Source: an uncultured Gammaproteobacteria bacterium
Lineage (GTDB): Bacteria; Pseudomonadota; Gammaproteobacteria; DRLM01
Direction: 5' to 3'
Length of the DNA stretch: 64,000 bases
Assembly (NCBI GenBank): GCA_947259075.1
Contig: CAMYKQ010000055.1
Span: 23,396-87,395 of the forward strand
Every line of letters begins with the position of its first letter. Position 1 is the first letter of the stretch. Shown here piece by piece: positions 45,853 through 55,745 of this stretch. Made by a program: the position numbers and the translations under genes. Below the pieces are notes generated by a model, which saw nothing but the letters and a program-made list of their open reading frames with translations, searched no databases and had not been told where the DNA came from.

Positions 45853-47747
45853 TGCGGTGCCGGTGCCGGTGCGGGTGATGTGGTTAGGGCCAGACGCTTG
45901 GGCTCGCCTTTGCTGAAGCGCGCCCACAGCGGCGTGCGGCGGACGCGGTTGTCATTGCCGACGGTGAGGCGGCCGCTGGCGCCGGAGAATTCTTCGTGGG
46001 ATGAACCGCGCAGCAGATCCAAATAAGGGATGAGCTGATAGGCGTCAGCGCCCAGCGCCTGCAGCCGCCGCAAGCTACCCGCGTTGGGCCAGGCGGCTTC
46101 CACCGCCTGGCGCAGCGGTGATGTGTCGTCGTCGAGCAGCCAGGGGATGTCGGTGAAACTCACGCCGTCGAGGTCACGGTCTTTAACCAGATCGGGGCGG
46201 CCTTGGTAGATGTGCGAGGTGGCGTAGATGGGCAGGTCGCCGGCGTAAAAGAATTTGAGTTGCGAGGGGATCTGCCGCGCTTGACGCGGGAAGGCGGCCA
46301 TGAAGATGAAGTCCACGTCTTGGCGCCGCCGCGGTTCGAATTTGAGATCGGTTTGCAGGGCGGCGCGCAGCGCGCGCGCGCGGTTTTCGCTTTCGTCGAT
46401 ATTGAGCAGGCGGCGCAGCGGCACGGAGAAGTCGTTTTCATTGGCTTCGTAGGTTTGTGTCTCGACTACGCTGCTCCCCAATTGCCGCCACTGCGTTTCG
46501 AAGGCGTGCAGCACCCGCGCGCCCCAGTCGCCGGCGGGGACGATGGCCACTGCATGCGAGTGCCCCTCCAGCCAGGCGCGCTCGGCGACTTGGCGGGCCT
46601 CGTCTTCGGGGGCGAGGCCGAATTGGAAGAAGTGCGCGGGCGCGGACTGGGCGTCGTCGCTGTAGTTGAGGGCCAGCACCGGCACCGTCAGGTTTGGACT
46701 CTGACTTAGCGCGGTGACCGCTTCCTTCGACAGCGGGCCGACGACGAATTCGGCGCCGGCGGCTACGGCGCGGGCGTAGACTTGCGCGATCTCGGCCGGA
46801 TTCTCGCCGCTATCATAAATCTGGATCACCGGCTGGTAGTCGCTTTGCGCGCGTTGATAATAGGCGGCGAGAAAGCCGTCACGCACCGCCTCCGCCGCCT
46901 TGGCGAAGCCGCCGCTGAGCGGCAGCAGCAGGGCGAGGTGGCCGGGTTGTTGTTGCAGGCGTTCGGGCTGGCGCGCGAGTAAGGAGGCGATCAGCGCTTC
47001 GGAGGCGGGGTGTTGCGGGTAGTTGCGCCGCCACTCGACGAGGCGTTGATCGGCATTCAGGGTTTGGCTGAGGGGCAGTTTGGCGATGCGCGCCAAGGCC
47101 AGCCAGCCGCCGAAGGTGTCGGGCGGCGGCGCGGGATGCACTGCGTCCAGCGTTGCGGGCGGCAGGCTGAGCAGGGATTGCCACAGCAATTGGTCGTTGC
47201 GGCGCGCGGCTTCCGGGTCGTTGAGCAGCGGCGCCAAGGCGATACGCTCGCGCGCCGCGTCCAGCACATTGCCGGCTTGGGCGTGGGCCATGGCGCGCAG
47301 TTGATGGATCTCCGCGCGCAGGGCCGCGGGCGTGTCGGGCCGTTCGGCGTTTTTTAGCGCCTCTAGCGCGGCGCGCGGATCACGCTCGGTCACGGCGATG
47401 GCGGCGGTCAGGGTCTGGCGCCGGGTCAGTTGCTGCGGGCTGAGGGCCTCGGCGGGCAGCGAGGTCAGCGTGCTTTTCGCCTGTACCAGAAAATTACCGC
47501 GATAAAACGCCTCCGCCGCATTCAATAGTTGCTCGTATTGATGGCGTTCGTCACCGAGGGCGGCCAGGCCTAAATATTCCCGCGCCGCCACCGCGTAGCT
47601 GCCGCTGTCCTCGGCGTCGCGCGCCTTTTCCAGCAAGGCGGCCAGCGGGCTGCCTTCTTCGGGCGCGGGCAAGGTGGCGCAGGCGCTCAGTGTGAGCAGG
47701 ACGGCGGCGGAGCAAAACAGGCGGCGGATTGTGGATGCTTGTTTCAT
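45849..47747 (-). CDS. lpoA: LpoA/LppC, outer-membrane activator of penicillin-binding protein 1A
   Basis: 632 residues, full length. A lipoprotein signal ends in LSAC. The N-terminal half is TPR-like helical; the C-terminal half is a periplasmic-binding-protein-like fold (HLALLLPLSGGFAKAAEAVR; EFVVGPLSKEAVTAL). LpoA spans the periplasm to stimulate PBP1a. It is divergent from rsmI across 76 bp, the usual arrangement. No strong ribosome site is seen before the ATG. Confidence 0.94.
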   Translation of the reverse strand: MKQASTIRRLFCSAAVLLTLSACATLPAPEEGSPLAALLEKARDAEDSGSYAVAAREYLGLAALGDERHQYEQLLNAAEAFYRGNFLVQAKSTLTSLPAEALSPQQLTRRQTLTAAIAVTERDPRAALEALKNAERPDTPAALRAEIHQLRAMAHAQAGNVLDAARERIALAPLLNDPEAARRNDQLLWQSLLSLPPATLDAVHPAPPPDTFGGWLALARIAKLPLSQTLNADQRLVEWRRNYPQHPASEALIASLLARQPERLQQQPGHLALLLPLSGGFAKAAEAVRDGFLAAYYQRAQSDYQPVIQIYDSGENPAEIAQVYARAVAAGAEFVVGPLSKEAVTALSQSPNLTVPVLALNYSDDAQSAPAHFFQFGLAPEDEARQVAERAWLEGHSHAVAIVPAGDWGARVLHAFETQWRQLGSSVVETQTYEANENDFSVPLRRLLNIDESENRARALRAALQTDLKFEPRRRQDVDFIFMAAFPRQARQIPSQLKFFYAGDLPIYATSHIYQGRPDLVKDRDLDGVSFTDIPWLLDDDTSPLRQAVEAAWPNAGSLRRLQALGADAYQLIPYLDLLRGSSHEEFSGASGRLTVGNDNRVRRTPLWARFSKGEPKRLALTTSPAPAPAPQ

Positions 47748-47823
47748 GGTGTAGTTTGGCTGGCCTTGACCGCCTCACACGGCGGTAGCGCAAGGTGTTT
47801 TAACGTACGGGGGCACAGTATCG

Positions 47824-48699
47824 GTGGGGGATGCACAGCTGTCAATTGTGGCGGGCGCCTTATATGTAGTGGCGACGCCCATCGGTAATTTGGGTGATAT
47901 GCCGCCGCGGGCGGTGGCGGTGTTGCGCGGCGTGGCGCTGATCGCCGCGGAGGATACCCGTCACAGCGCGCCGCTGTTGCGCCATTTCGCTATCGCGACA
48001 CCGCTGTCCGCGCTGCACGAACACAATGAGCGGCAGCAGACGGAGAAGCTGGTCGCGCGGCTGCGCGCGGGCGAGGCGATCGCGCTCATCAGTGATGCGG
48101 GCACGCCGCTGTTGAGTGATCCCGGTTATCACTTGGTGCGCGCCGCGCATCAGGCGGGACTGCGGGTGATTCCGCTGCCGGGGGCTTGCGCCGCGATTGC
48201 CGCGCTCTCAGCCTCGGGTCTGCCCACCGACCGTTTCAGCTTCGAGGGTTTTTTGTCGGCTAAAGCCGCCGCCCGCCGCGCCCGGCTCAGCGAATTGCAG
48301 GCCGATACTCGCACCTTGATTTTTTACGAGGCGCCGCATCGTATCAGCGCCGCCTTGGATGATATGGCGGAGATCTTCGGCGCCGGGCGCGAGGCGGTGC
48401 TGGCGCGTGAGTTGACTAAGTTATACGAGACCGTGCGCGCCGCGCCGCTGGCGGAATTGGCCGAGTGGGTGCGTGGCGACGCCCATCAGCAAAAAGGCGA
48501 GATCGTGGTGCTGGTGCGCGGCGCGGCGGCGCGGCCGCCGGAGGCCTTGGGTGAAGAGGCACAGCGGGTGCTGCGGCTGTTGCTGGCGGCGCTGCCGCTG
48601 AAGCAGGCGGTGGCCTTGGCGGCGGAGATCACCGGGGAGAAACGCAACCGGCTTTATGAGCGTGCGGTCGAGATGAAGGCGGCGGGCGGGGACGAGTAA
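47824..48699 (+). CDS. rsmI: RsmI, 16S rRNA C1402 2'-O-methyltransferase
   Basis: 291 residues from GTG, with only a weak ribosome site. The tetrapyrrole-methylase fold signature is clear: YVVATPIGNLGDMPPRAV, AEDTRHSAPLLRHF, LISDAGTPLLSDPGY and PGACAAIAALSASGLPTDRF. It methylates the ribose of C1402 in 16S rRNA. Divergent from lpoA, as in many gammaproteobacteria, and followed by the RNase P RNA gene. Confidence 0.96.
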   Translation: MGDAQLSIVAGALYVVATPIGNLGDMPPRAVAVLRGVALIAAEDTRHSAPLLRHFAIATPLSALHEHNERQQTEKLVARLRAGEAIALISDAGTPLLSDPGYHLVRAAHQAGLRVIPLPGACAAIAALSASGLPTDRFSFEGFLSAKAAARRARLSELQADTRTLIFYEAPHRISAALDDMAEIFGAGREAVLARELTKLYETVRAAPLAELAEWVRGDAHQQKGEIVVLVRGAAARPPEALGEEAQRVLRLLLAALPLKQAVALAAEITGEKRNRLYERAVEMKAAGGDE

Positions 48700-48748
48700 G
48701 TGCAATAGATAAAAACACCAACCCCCCTGGAGGCTTATTTTTCTCCGC

Positions 48749-48777
48749 TTGCTACTCGCCCAGGCTGCTTGTACCTT
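48749..48777 (+). promoter_or_regulatory. rnpB promoter
   Basis: TTGCTA (48749-48754) and TACCTT (48772-48777) with an exact 17-bp spacer, ending 7 bp before the first base of the RNase P RNA. Sigma-70 type. Confidence 0.75.
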
Positions 48778-48784
48778 ATGCCCC

Positions 48785-49130
48785 GGAGTCGGCCAGACAG
48801 TCGCTGTGTCCCTCGGGGCATGGAGGAAAGTCCGGGCTCCATAGGGCAGGGTGCCAGGTAACGCCTGGGGGGCGCGAGCCCACGGAAAGTGCCACAGAAA
48901 TGATACCGCCGATGTCCCGCGAGGGGCAGGTAAGGGTGAAATGGTGCGGTAAGAGCGCACCGCGCGGGTGGTAACACGCCGCGGCACGGTAAACCCCACC
49001 CGGAGCAAGACCAAATAGGGGGACGTTGCGCGGCCCGCGTTGTCCCCGGGTAGGTCGCTAGAGGTGCGCGGTGACGCGTATCGCAGACGAATGACTGTCC
49101 ACGACAGAACCCGGCTTACCGGCTGACTCC
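48785..49130 (+). ncRNA. rnpB: RNase P RNA, bacterial class A
   Basis: The catalytic RNA of RNase P, which matures tRNA 5' ends. Invariant blocks are present in order: GGCCAGACAG, GAGGAAAGTCCGGGCTCCAT, GGTGCCAGGTAACGCCTGG, AGGGTGAAATGGTGCGGTAA, GTAAACCCCACCCGGAGCAA and CAAATAGGGG, and near the end GAATGACTGTCCACGACAGA. The first bases (GGAGTCGGCC) pair with the last (GGCTGACTCC) to form P1, which sets the boundaries at about 346 nt. A run of seven T follows directly. Confidence 0.97.
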
Positions 49131-49286
49131 ATTTTTTTCCACTTTTTGCCACCCATGGGCGCCGAATGCGGCGTTTGCTCTTAAGTTGTTACCAAAACTA
49201 CCCCTTTCAACCCCCTGATTTTCGCGCGTTCTTTCTCGTGAGATTTTGCTTTTCCGGCCTTGCGGAAATCGTTCTAAGTGACTGTC

Positions 49287-49315
49287 GCGACAGCAGGAAT
49301 CCCGAAAAATATAAT
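49287..49315 (+). promoter_or_regulatory. Distal candidate promoter of the dcw cluster
   Basis: GCGACA, 17 bp, TATAAT. The -35 lies inside a perfect 12-bp palindrome, CTGTCGCGACAG (49282-49293), that might be an operator. It is upstream of a stronger second promoter. Confidence 0.5.
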
Positions 49316-49326
49316 CCTGAATTCCC

Positions 49327-49356
49327 TTGACACTCAGTGGTTCGGCTACCTATAGT
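49327..49356 (+). promoter_or_regulatory. Proximal promoter of the dcw cluster (Pmra)
   Basis: A perfect TTGACA (49327-49332) and TATAGT (49351-49356) with an 18-bp spacer, 57 bp before mraZ. The MraZ boxes begin 9 bp downstream of the -10, so bound MraZ would block the start site. Confidence 0.85.
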
Positions 49357-49364
49357 GTGTCGAG

Positions 49365-49390
49365 GTGGGGCAAAGTGGGTCATAGTGGTG
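49365..49390 (+). promoter_or_regulatory. MraZ operator: three GTGG repeats
   Basis: GTGGGG, GTGGGT and GTGGTG begin at 49365, 49375 and 49385, an exact 10-bp period. MraZ is known to bind direct repeats of TGGGN spaced by five bases at its own promoter. The placement between -10 and mraZ start fits autorepression. Confidence 0.85.
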
Positions 49391-49412
49391 ATCCGCTCAC
49401 GGGAGGCGCAGG

Positions 49413-49865
49413 GTGTTTCGCGGGGTCAACGCACTCAATCTGGATACCAAAGGCCGCATGGCGATGCCGGCCAAGTACCGCGATCGTCTCCAGGATATGT
49501 GTCATGGCCAACTGGTGATTACCGTGGATCGCGACCACTGTCTGCTGGTGTATCCCTTGCCGGAATGGGAAGTAATCGAGCGCAAACTGGTCAAGCTGCC
49601 GAGCTTCAACCCTCAAGCCCGGCGTTTGCAGCGTTTATTGATAGGTCATGCGACCGAGGTGGACCTCGATGGCGCGGGCCGGATTCTTTTGCCGCCGCCT
49701 TTGCGTGATTTCGCGGAGATCGACAAGCAGGTGGTGTTGATCGGGCAGGGTAATAAATTTGAGTTGTGGAATGAGGCGAGTTGGACCGCGCGGCGAGAGG
49801 AGTGGTTGGCGGAAGATGACGGTGAGCAGCCTTTGCCGGCCGAGTTGGAATCGCTTTCGCTCTGA
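49413..49865 (+). CDS. mraZ: MraZ, transcriptional regulator of the dcw cluster
   Basis: 150 residues from GTG, with GGGAGGCGCAGG upstream. Two AbrB-like SpoVT domains are seen ([20 protein letters not shown] and [20 protein letters not shown]), each with the DxxGR signature. MraZ represses its own operon by binding the GTGG repeats found just upstream. First gene of the division and cell-wall cluster. Confidence 0.96.
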   Translation: MFRGVNALNLDTKGRMAMPAKYRDRLQDMCHGQLVITVDRDHCLLVYPLPEWEVIERKLVKLPSFNPQARRLQRLLIGHATEVDLDGAGRILLPPPLRDFAEIDKQVVLIGQGNKFELWNEASWTARREEWLAEDDGEQPLPAELESLSL

Positions 49866-49870
49866 TATGT

Positions 49871-50803
49871 ATGAATGACGCGCTGATCCATCACCCGGTC
49901 ATGTTGCAAGAGGTGGTGGAGGCCCTGCGGATCCGCCCCTCGGGTGTGTACCTGGACGCCACTTTTGGCCGCGGCGGACATGCCCTGGCGATTTTAGAAC
50001 GTCTCGATGAGCATGGACGGCTCATCGCTATCGACAGGGATCCTCAGGCGGTGCAAACGGCCAAGGCGCACCTGGGGGCGGATCGCCGTTTCACTATTCA
50101 ACAAGGTAGTTTCGCCATGTTGGAATTTATCGCGGAGGCCGCGGGCGTGGCCGGCAAAGTGGACGGGGTCTTGTTCGACCTCGGTGTTTCCTCGCCGCAA
50201 TTGGATGACCCGGCGCGCGGCTTTAGTTTCTTACGCGACGGTCCTCTGGATATGCGCATGGATCCGGCCCGCGGTGAAAGCGTCGCGGCGTGGCTGGCGC
50301 AGGCCAAGGAGGCCGACATCGCGCAGGTGTTGAAGACCTACGGCGAAGAACGTTACGCCAAACGCATTGCCCGCGCCATCGTGCAAGCGCGCGCGGAAAC
50401 ACCCATCACCACCACGGCGCGGTTGGCGGCCATCGTCACCGCGGCCAATCCCGCCTGGGAGCGGGACAAGCACCCCGCCACCCGCGCCTTCCAGGCCTTG
50501 AGGATTTTCATCAATGCCGAGCTGGACGAATTGGACGCGGCCTTGCCGCAGGCGGTGCGGGTGCTGGCGCCCGGCGGACGGCTGGCGGTGATCAGCTTTC
50601 ATTCCTTGGAAGATCGTATCGTTAAACGTTTTATGCGCCGCGAGGCGCGCGGTGAAATCACGCCGCGGCATATGCCCTTGCGGCCGGACGCCGTGCAACC
50701 CGCGTTGCGTTTGGCCGGCAAGGCGCGGTTTCCATCCGGCGCGGAACTGACGCGCAACCCCCGCGCGCGCAGCGCGGTGTTGCGCGTGGCGGAGCGGCTG
50801 TGA
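49871..50803 (+). CDS. rsmH: RsmH, 16S rRNA C1402 N4-methyltransferase
   Basis: 310 residues. The SAM-binding start is [11 protein letters not shown], with [13 protein letters not shown] before it and [19 protein letters not shown] and [16 protein letters not shown] further on. It methylates N4 of C1402, the same nucleotide modified by RsmI encoded at 47824. It sits 5 bp behind mraZ and overlaps ftsL. Confidence 0.97.
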   Translation: MNDALIHHPVMLQEVVEALRIRPSGVYLDATFGRGGHALAILERLDEHGRLIAIDRDPQAVQTAKAHLGADRRFTIQQGSFAMLEFIAEAAGVAGKVDGVLFDLGVSSPQLDDPARGFSFLRDGPLDMRMDPARGESVAAWLAQAKEADIAQVLKTYGEERYAKRIARAIVQARAETPITTTARLAAIVTAANPAWERDKHPATRAFQALRIFINAELDELDAALPQAVRVLAPGGRLAVISFHSLEDRIVKRFMRREARGEITPRHMPLRPDAVQPALRLAGKARFPSGAELTRNPRARSAVLRVAERL

Positions 50804-51111
50804 GCGCGCCGGTGGCGGACAATCCGAAAACCGCGGCGCCCGCGCCGCGGCGTTCACGCGTGTTGCTGTGTTTGCTCGCGCTGGTGGTGTTCTCGGCGCT
50901 GGGCGTGGTGTACGCCAAGCATCAGAGCCGCAAGTTATTCGTTGAATGGCAAGACTTGCAGGCCGCGCGGGATGATTTGGATATCGAGTGGGGGCAGTTG
51001 CAGTTGGAACAGAGTACCTGGGCGACGCACGGCCGGGTGGAGAGTATCGCCGGCGCCAAGCTGGGCATGGTGATTCCCGAGCCCAATCAAGTAGTGGTGT
51101 TGAAACCGTGA
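50800..51111 (+). CDS. ftsL: FtsL, cell-division membrane protein
   Basis: 103 residues from GTG, overlapping rsmH by four bases. A basic N-terminus, one membrane helix ([19 protein letters not shown]) and a short periplasmic coiled coil ([20 protein letters not shown]) are the FtsL layout. It joins FtsB and FtsQ in the divisome. The sequence is weakly conserved, so position adds much to the call. Confidence 0.93.
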   Translation: MSAPVADNPKTAAPAPRRSRVLLCLLALVVFSALGVVYAKHQSRKLFVEWQDLQAARDDLDIEWGQLQLEQSTWATHGRVESIAGAKLGMVIPEPNQVVVLKP

Positions 51112-52820
51112 CGAGTAATAAAGGGGCGGCCAAGTACCGCGGACGACGTATCACGCTGCTCGGCATCATGATCGTGGTGGCGGGCGGTCTGGTTTGGCGC
51201 GCCGTGGATTTGCAAATCCTTCACAAAGAATTTTTGCAGGGCCAGGGTGACGCGCGCCATTTGCGCGTGGTGAGCATCCCCGCGCACCGCGGCATGATTA
51301 CCGACCGTCACGGTGAGCCCTTGGCCATCAGCACGCCGGTGGATTCCATTTGGGCCAATCCCCAAGACTTGCTCGCGGCGCGCGGCGAATGGAAGCAATT
51401 GGCCAAGGCCTTGGGCGTGGACCGGGCCTGGTTGAAGGAGCGGCTGGAGCGCAACGCCGCGCGGGAATTCGTCTATCTCAAACGCCACGTGCAACCGGAG
51501 CTGGCTGAACAAGTGATGGCGCTGGGCATCCCCGGCGTGTCCACCCAGCGGGAATACCGCCGTTACTATCCCGCCGGGGAAGTGGCGGGTCATCTGCTGG
51601 GCTTCACCAACGTCGACGACGCGGGTCAGGAAGGTCTGGAGTTGAGTTTCGAGCAGTTGCTGCACGGCACGCCGGGCAGTATGCGCGTAGTTAAAGACCG
51701 TCTTGGCCGCATCGTCGAAACCGTGGAGCGCATCAACGAGCCGGTGCCGGGCCGCGATCTCGCCCTTAGCATCGACCGCCGCATCCAATATATCGCCTAC
51801 CGTGAATTGAAGGCGGCGGTGCAGGCCAACCGCGCCAAGTCGGGTTCGGCGGTGGTGCTGGACGTGAACACCGGCGAAGTGCTGGCCATGGTGAATCAGC
51901 CCGCCTTCAATCCCAATAATCGCGAGAGCCTGCGCGGCGACCACTACCGCAATCGCGCGGTGACCGACCTCTTCGAGCCGGGTTCCACGGTGAAACCCTT
52001 CACCGTCGCCACGGCCTTGGAGTCGGGTCAATATCAGCCTGGCACCCTCATCGACACCACCCCCGGCACCTTGCGCGTCGGCCCCAACACCATCCGCGAC
52101 GTGCATAACTACGGCCTCATCGACGTCACGACCTTGATCGCCAAATCCAGTAATGTCGGCTCCGGCAAGCTGGCCCTCGCGTTGCCGCCGGAGCAACTGT
52201 GGCGCAAATTCGCGGCCGTGGGTCTGGGTGCGCCCAGCGGCGGTAACGTGCCCGGCGAGGCCCTAGGTTCGCTGCCGGATTATCACCGCTGGTATCCCAT
52301 CGATCGCGTCACCTTCTCTTTCGGCTACGGCCTGTCCGCGTCCACCTTGCAGCTGGCACGCGCTTACGCGGCGCTGGCTAACGGCGGCGTGCTCAAACCG
52401 GTTTCCTTGGTGCCGCTGACGCAGGCGCCCGCCGGTGAGCGGGTCATGGGCGGGCAAGTTGCGCGGCAGGTGGTGGCGATGCTGGAAGCCGCCACCGGTG
52501 ATAAAGGCACCGGCGGCGCGGCGCGCGTGCCTGGTTATCGCGTCGCGGGCAAAACCGGCACGGTGCGTAAATCGGCGCAGGGCGGTTACGCCGAAGACAG
52601 TTATCTTTCCTTGTTCGCCGGTCTCGTGCCCGCCAGCGATCCGCGCTTGGCGATGGTGGTGATGATTAATGACCCGCGCGGCGATCAGTTTTACGGCGGC
52701 GCGGTGGCGGCGCCGGTATTCAGCCGGGTGATGAGCGGCGCGTTGCGGCTGCTCGACGTCGCCCCCGACGACCTGCCAGCCTTCAAAGCGCAAACCGTGG
52801 CCCAGGCGGGGGCTTTATGA
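51108..52820 (+). CDS. ftsI: FtsI, septal peptidoglycan transpeptidase (PBP3)
   Basis: 570 residues from GTG at the ftsL stop; the track start 40 codons earlier is inside ftsL. One N-terminal membrane helix, a dimerisation domain, then the penicillin-binding domain with the catalytic SxxK in EPGSTVKPF, SSN and KTGTVRK. It cross-links septal peptidoglycan and pairs with FtsW. It overlaps murE by four bases. Confidence 0.97.
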   Translation: MTSNKGAAKYRGRRITLLGIMIVVAGGLVWRAVDLQILHKEFLQGQGDARHLRVVSIPAHRGMITDRHGEPLAISTPVDSIWANPQDLLAARGEWKQLAKALGVDRAWLKERLERNAAREFVYLKRHVQPELAEQVMALGIPGVSTQREYRRYYPAGEVAGHLLGFTNVDDAGQEGLELSFEQLLHGTPGSMRVVKDRLGRIVETVERINEPVPGRDLALSIDRRIQYIAYRELKAAVQANRAKSGSAVVLDVNTGEVLAMVNQPAFNPNNRESLRGDHYRNRAVTDLFEPGSTVKPFTVATALESGQYQPGTLIDTTPGTLRVGPNTIRDVHNYGLIDVTTLIAKSSNVGSGKLALALPPEQLWRKFAAVGLGAPSGGNVPGEALGSLPDYHRWYPIDRVTFSFGYGLSASTLQLARAYAALANGGVLKPVSLVPLTQAPAGERVMGGQVARQVVAMLEAATGDKGTGGAARVPGYRVAGKTGTVRKSAQGGYAEDSYLSLFAGLVPASDPRLAMVVMINDPRGDQFYGGAVAAPVFSRVMSGALRLLDVAPDDLPAFKAQTVAQAGAL

Positions 52821-54343
52821 TGACGGAGCGACGTGCCCCGATGGAGTCAGCGCCGGTTTTAAGCGCGCTGTTGCACGATCTCGCGCCATTACCGGCGCAG
52901 GCGGAGCGCGCGGTGAACGGCGTGACGCTCGACAGCCGCCAAGTCCGGCCGGGCTATTTGTTTATCGCTTGCCGCGGCTTGCGCAGCCGCGGTCATGATT
53001 TCATCGCCGACGCGGTGGCCAAGGGCGCGGTGGCGGTGGTGTACGAGATCGCCGCGGGTGAGCCACCCAGCCTGCCGCTGTTTCTTGGCGGCGTGCCGCA
53101 GATTCCGGTGGTGGACCTCGCTCAGCGCGCGGGCTTGATCGCCGAACGCTTTTTCGGCGAACCCTCGCGCGACTTGTTCATGGTGGGCATCACCGGCACC
53201 AACGGCAAAACCTCGTGCAGCCACTATCTCGCGCAGTGCTTGCACAGTGAGGCGAGTCCTTGCGGTGTGATCGGCACGGTAGGCAACGGCTTGGTGGGTA
53301 TGCTGCGCAGTGGCACGCACACCACGCCTGACGCGGTGAGCCTGCATGCCGAGCTGGCGCAGCTGCGTGAGTCCGGCGCGCGCAGCGTGGTGATGGAGGC
53401 GTCCTCGCATGCGCTGGATCAGGGCCGGGTCAATGCCGTGGCCTTCGATGTGGCTCTGTTCACCAATCTCACGCGCGATCATTTGGATTATCACGCCGAT
53501 ATGGCCGCCTACGGCGCCGCCAAGCAGCGCTTGTTTCACCGGCCCGGCCTGCGTTACGCGGTGGTCAACGGCGATGACGCCTTCGGCCGCGAGATATTGG
53601 CCACTCTGCGTCCCGAGGTGATGGGTGTCAGTTACGGTTTAGAGGGCGCGGTGGCGGCGGCCATTCCTCACGTGCAAGCGCGCGTGCTGCGGCTCGACGC
53701 TGAAGGTATGCAGTTGAGCGTGCGCAGCCCCTGGGGTGAGGGTGAGGTGCGGGTGCCGCTGCTGGGCCGTTTCAATGCCAGCAATGTGCTGGCGGTGCTC
53801 GCCACGCTGTTAATCATGGACACCGGTTTCGCTGAGGCCTTGCGCCGGCTGGCGCGGCTGCAGGCGGTGGCCGGGCGCATGCAGTGTTTCGGCGGCGGCA
53901 GCGCGCCACGCGTGGTGATCGATTACGCCCACACCCCTGATGCCTTGGAGCAGGCGCTCACGGCCTTGCGCGCTCATTGCCGCGGCCGCCTGTGGTGCGT
54001 GTTCGGTTGCGGCGGTGATCGCGATCGCGGCAAGCGGCCGTTGATGGGCGCGGTGGCCTCGCGTCTCGCGGACCGGCTCGTGATCACCGACGACAACCCG
54101 CGCGGCGAAGAACCGCAAGCCATCACCGCCGATATCATGGCCGGCGTGGACGCGGCGGCCGAGGTGCAGCTGATACACGAACGCGCCGCCGCCATCGCCT
54201 ACGCGGTGACGCAGGCCGGTGAGGGTGATGTGGTGCTGGTGGCGGGCAAGGGTCACGAAACCTATCAGCAGATCGGCGCGCAATATCTGCCCTATTCCGA
54301 TCAGGCGGTGGCGTTGCGATTATTGAGCGGAGGCCGTCCATGA
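52817..54343 (+). CDS. murE: MurE, UDP-MurNAc-tripeptide synthetase (meso-DAP adding)
   Basis: 508 residues. The ATP site is GITGTNGKTSCSHYL, with the EASSHALDQGR region and GCGGDRDRGKRPLM. The DNPR motif in ITDDNPRGEEP indicates meso-diaminopimelate as the added amino acid. Cytosolic. Overlaps both neighbours. Confidence 0.97.
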   Translation: MMTERRAPMESAPVLSALLHDLAPLPAQAERAVNGVTLDSRQVRPGYLFIACRGLRSRGHDFIADAVAKGAVAVVYEIAAGEPPSLPLFLGGVPQIPVVDLAQRAGLIAERFFGEPSRDLFMVGITGTNGKTSCSHYLAQCLHSEASPCGVIGTVGNGLVGMLRSGTHTTPDAVSLHAELAQLRESGARSVVMEASSHALDQGRVNAVAFDVALFTNLTRDHLDYHADMAAYGAAKQRLFHRPGLRYAVVNGDDAFGREILATLRPEVMGVSYGLEGAVAAAIPHVQARVLRLDAEGMQLSVRSPWGEGEVRVPLLGRFNASNVLAVLATLLIMDTGFAEALRRLARLQAVAGRMQCFGGGSAPRVVIDYAHTPDALEQALTALRAHCRGRLWCVFGCGGDRDRGKRPLMGAVASRLADRLVITDDNPRGEEPQAITADIMAGVDAAAEVQLIHERAAAIAYAVTQAGEGDVVLVAGKGHETYQQIGAQYLPYSDQAVALRLLSGGRP

Positions 54344-55740
54344 ACGGCATGCTGCTGAGCGTGGCGGCGCGCATCGCGGGCGGTGTGGTGTATGGCGCGG
54401 ATACGGCGTTCGACGCCGTGAGTATTGATACGCGCACGCTGAATGCGGGCGCGTTGTACGTTGCGATCAACGGTGAGCGTTACGATGGCCACGTCTTCGC
54501 CGCCGAGGCGGTGGCGCGCGGCGCGCAGGCGCTGCTGGTGAGCGCGCGGCAAGACGTGGCCGTGCCGCAGATCGTGGTGAAGGACACGCGTTTGGCCTTG
54601 GGCAAGATCGCCGCCGCCTGGCGCGCGATGTTTACCTTGCCGGTCATCGGCGTCACCGGCAGTAACGGCAAGACCACGGTCAAGGAAATGATCGCCGCGA
54701 TCCTGCGTCAGCGCGGCGAGGTGCTGGTGACGCAGGGCAACCTCAATAACGACCTCGGCGTGCCACTGACCTTGTTTGGTTTGCGCGCGCATCATCAGTA
54801 CGCCGTGATCGAAATGGGCGCCAATCACCTCGGTGAAATCGCCTATGTCGCCGGTTTGGCCAAGCCCACGGTGGCCTTGATTACCAACGCCGGCGCGGCG
54901 CATTTGGAAGGTTTCGGCAGTCTCGAAGGCGTGGCGCGCGGCAAGGGCGAGATTTACGAGGCGCTGGCGGCGGACGGGGTGGCGGTGCTCAATGCCAATG
55001 ATGCCTTCGCCGCGTACTGGCGGCGCTTGATCGGCGCGCGGCGGATGATCAGCTTCGGTCTCGCCGGGGCCGAGGTCAGTTTGGTGGAAGGTTCGGAGCG
55101 TCTGGAGCAAGGCGTGGAATTGACGACGGCCTTCAGCTTGCGCACCCCGCAAGGTGAGACGCCCGTGCAATTGCATCTGCTCGGCCGGCACAACCAGATC
55201 AATGCCTGCGCCGCCGCGGCCGCGGCCCTGGCGGTGGGCGCGACGCTGGAGCATATCCGCTGCGGTCTCGCCGCTATGCGAGCGGTGAAAGGACGTTTGC
55301 AGCTCAAGCGCGCCGGCGCGCGGGCGAACGTCATCGATGACAGCTACAACGCCAATCCCGATTCCGCGCGCGCCGCTTTGCAAGTGTTGGTGGATCTGCC
55401 CGGGCGCTCCGTGTTCGTGATGGGTGATATGGGCGAACTTGGCGCGGACGCCGAGGATTTGCACGCGGCCTTGGGCGCCGAGGCGCGCATGATGGGCGTG
55501 AGCGAGCTATATACCACCGGCGCGTTGTGCGCCGCCGCCGCGTCGGCCTTCGGCCCGGGCGCGCGCCACTTTTCCACGCAGGCGGATTTGATCAGCGCCT
55601 TGCGCCGGCGCGTGCGCCAAAGCGAGGAGACGCTGATGCTGCTGGTCAAGGGTTCGCGCCGCGCGCGCATGGAAAATGTAGTGGAGGCGCTAGTGAGCGC
55701 TGAAGATCAGTTTGATTCCCGGCAAACGGGAGAGGGTTGA
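54340..55740 (+). CDS. murF: MurF, UDP-MurNAc-pentapeptide synthetase
   Basis: 466 residues, starting within the murE stop (ATGA). [19 protein letters not shown] is the ATP loop and [14 protein letters not shown] the substrate motif; [15 protein letters not shown] is the C-terminal domain signature. It adds D-Ala-D-Ala, the product of Ddl encoded at 62939, to the precursor. Confidence 0.97.
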   Translation: MNGMLLSVAARIAGGVVYGADTAFDAVSIDTRTLNAGALYVAINGERYDGHVFAAEAVARGAQALLVSARQDVAVPQIVVKDTRLALGKIAAAWRAMFTLPVIGVTGSNGKTTVKEMIAAILRQRGEVLVTQGNLNNDLGVPLTLFGLRAHHQYAVIEMGANHLGEIAYVAGLAKPTVALITNAGAAHLEGFGSLEGVARGKGEIYEALAADGVAVLNANDAFAAYWRRLIGARRMISFGLAGAEVSLVEGSERLEQGVELTTAFSLRTPQGETPVQLHLLGRHNQINACAAAAAALAVGATLEHIRCGLAAMRAVKGRLQLKRAGARANVIDDSYNANPDSARAALQVLVDLPGRSVFVMGDMGELGADAEDLHAALGAEARMMGVSELYTTGALCAAAASAFGPGARHFSTQADLISALRRRVRQSEETLMLLVKGSRRARMENVVEALVSAEDQFDSRQTGEG

Positions 55741-55745
55741 CGTCC

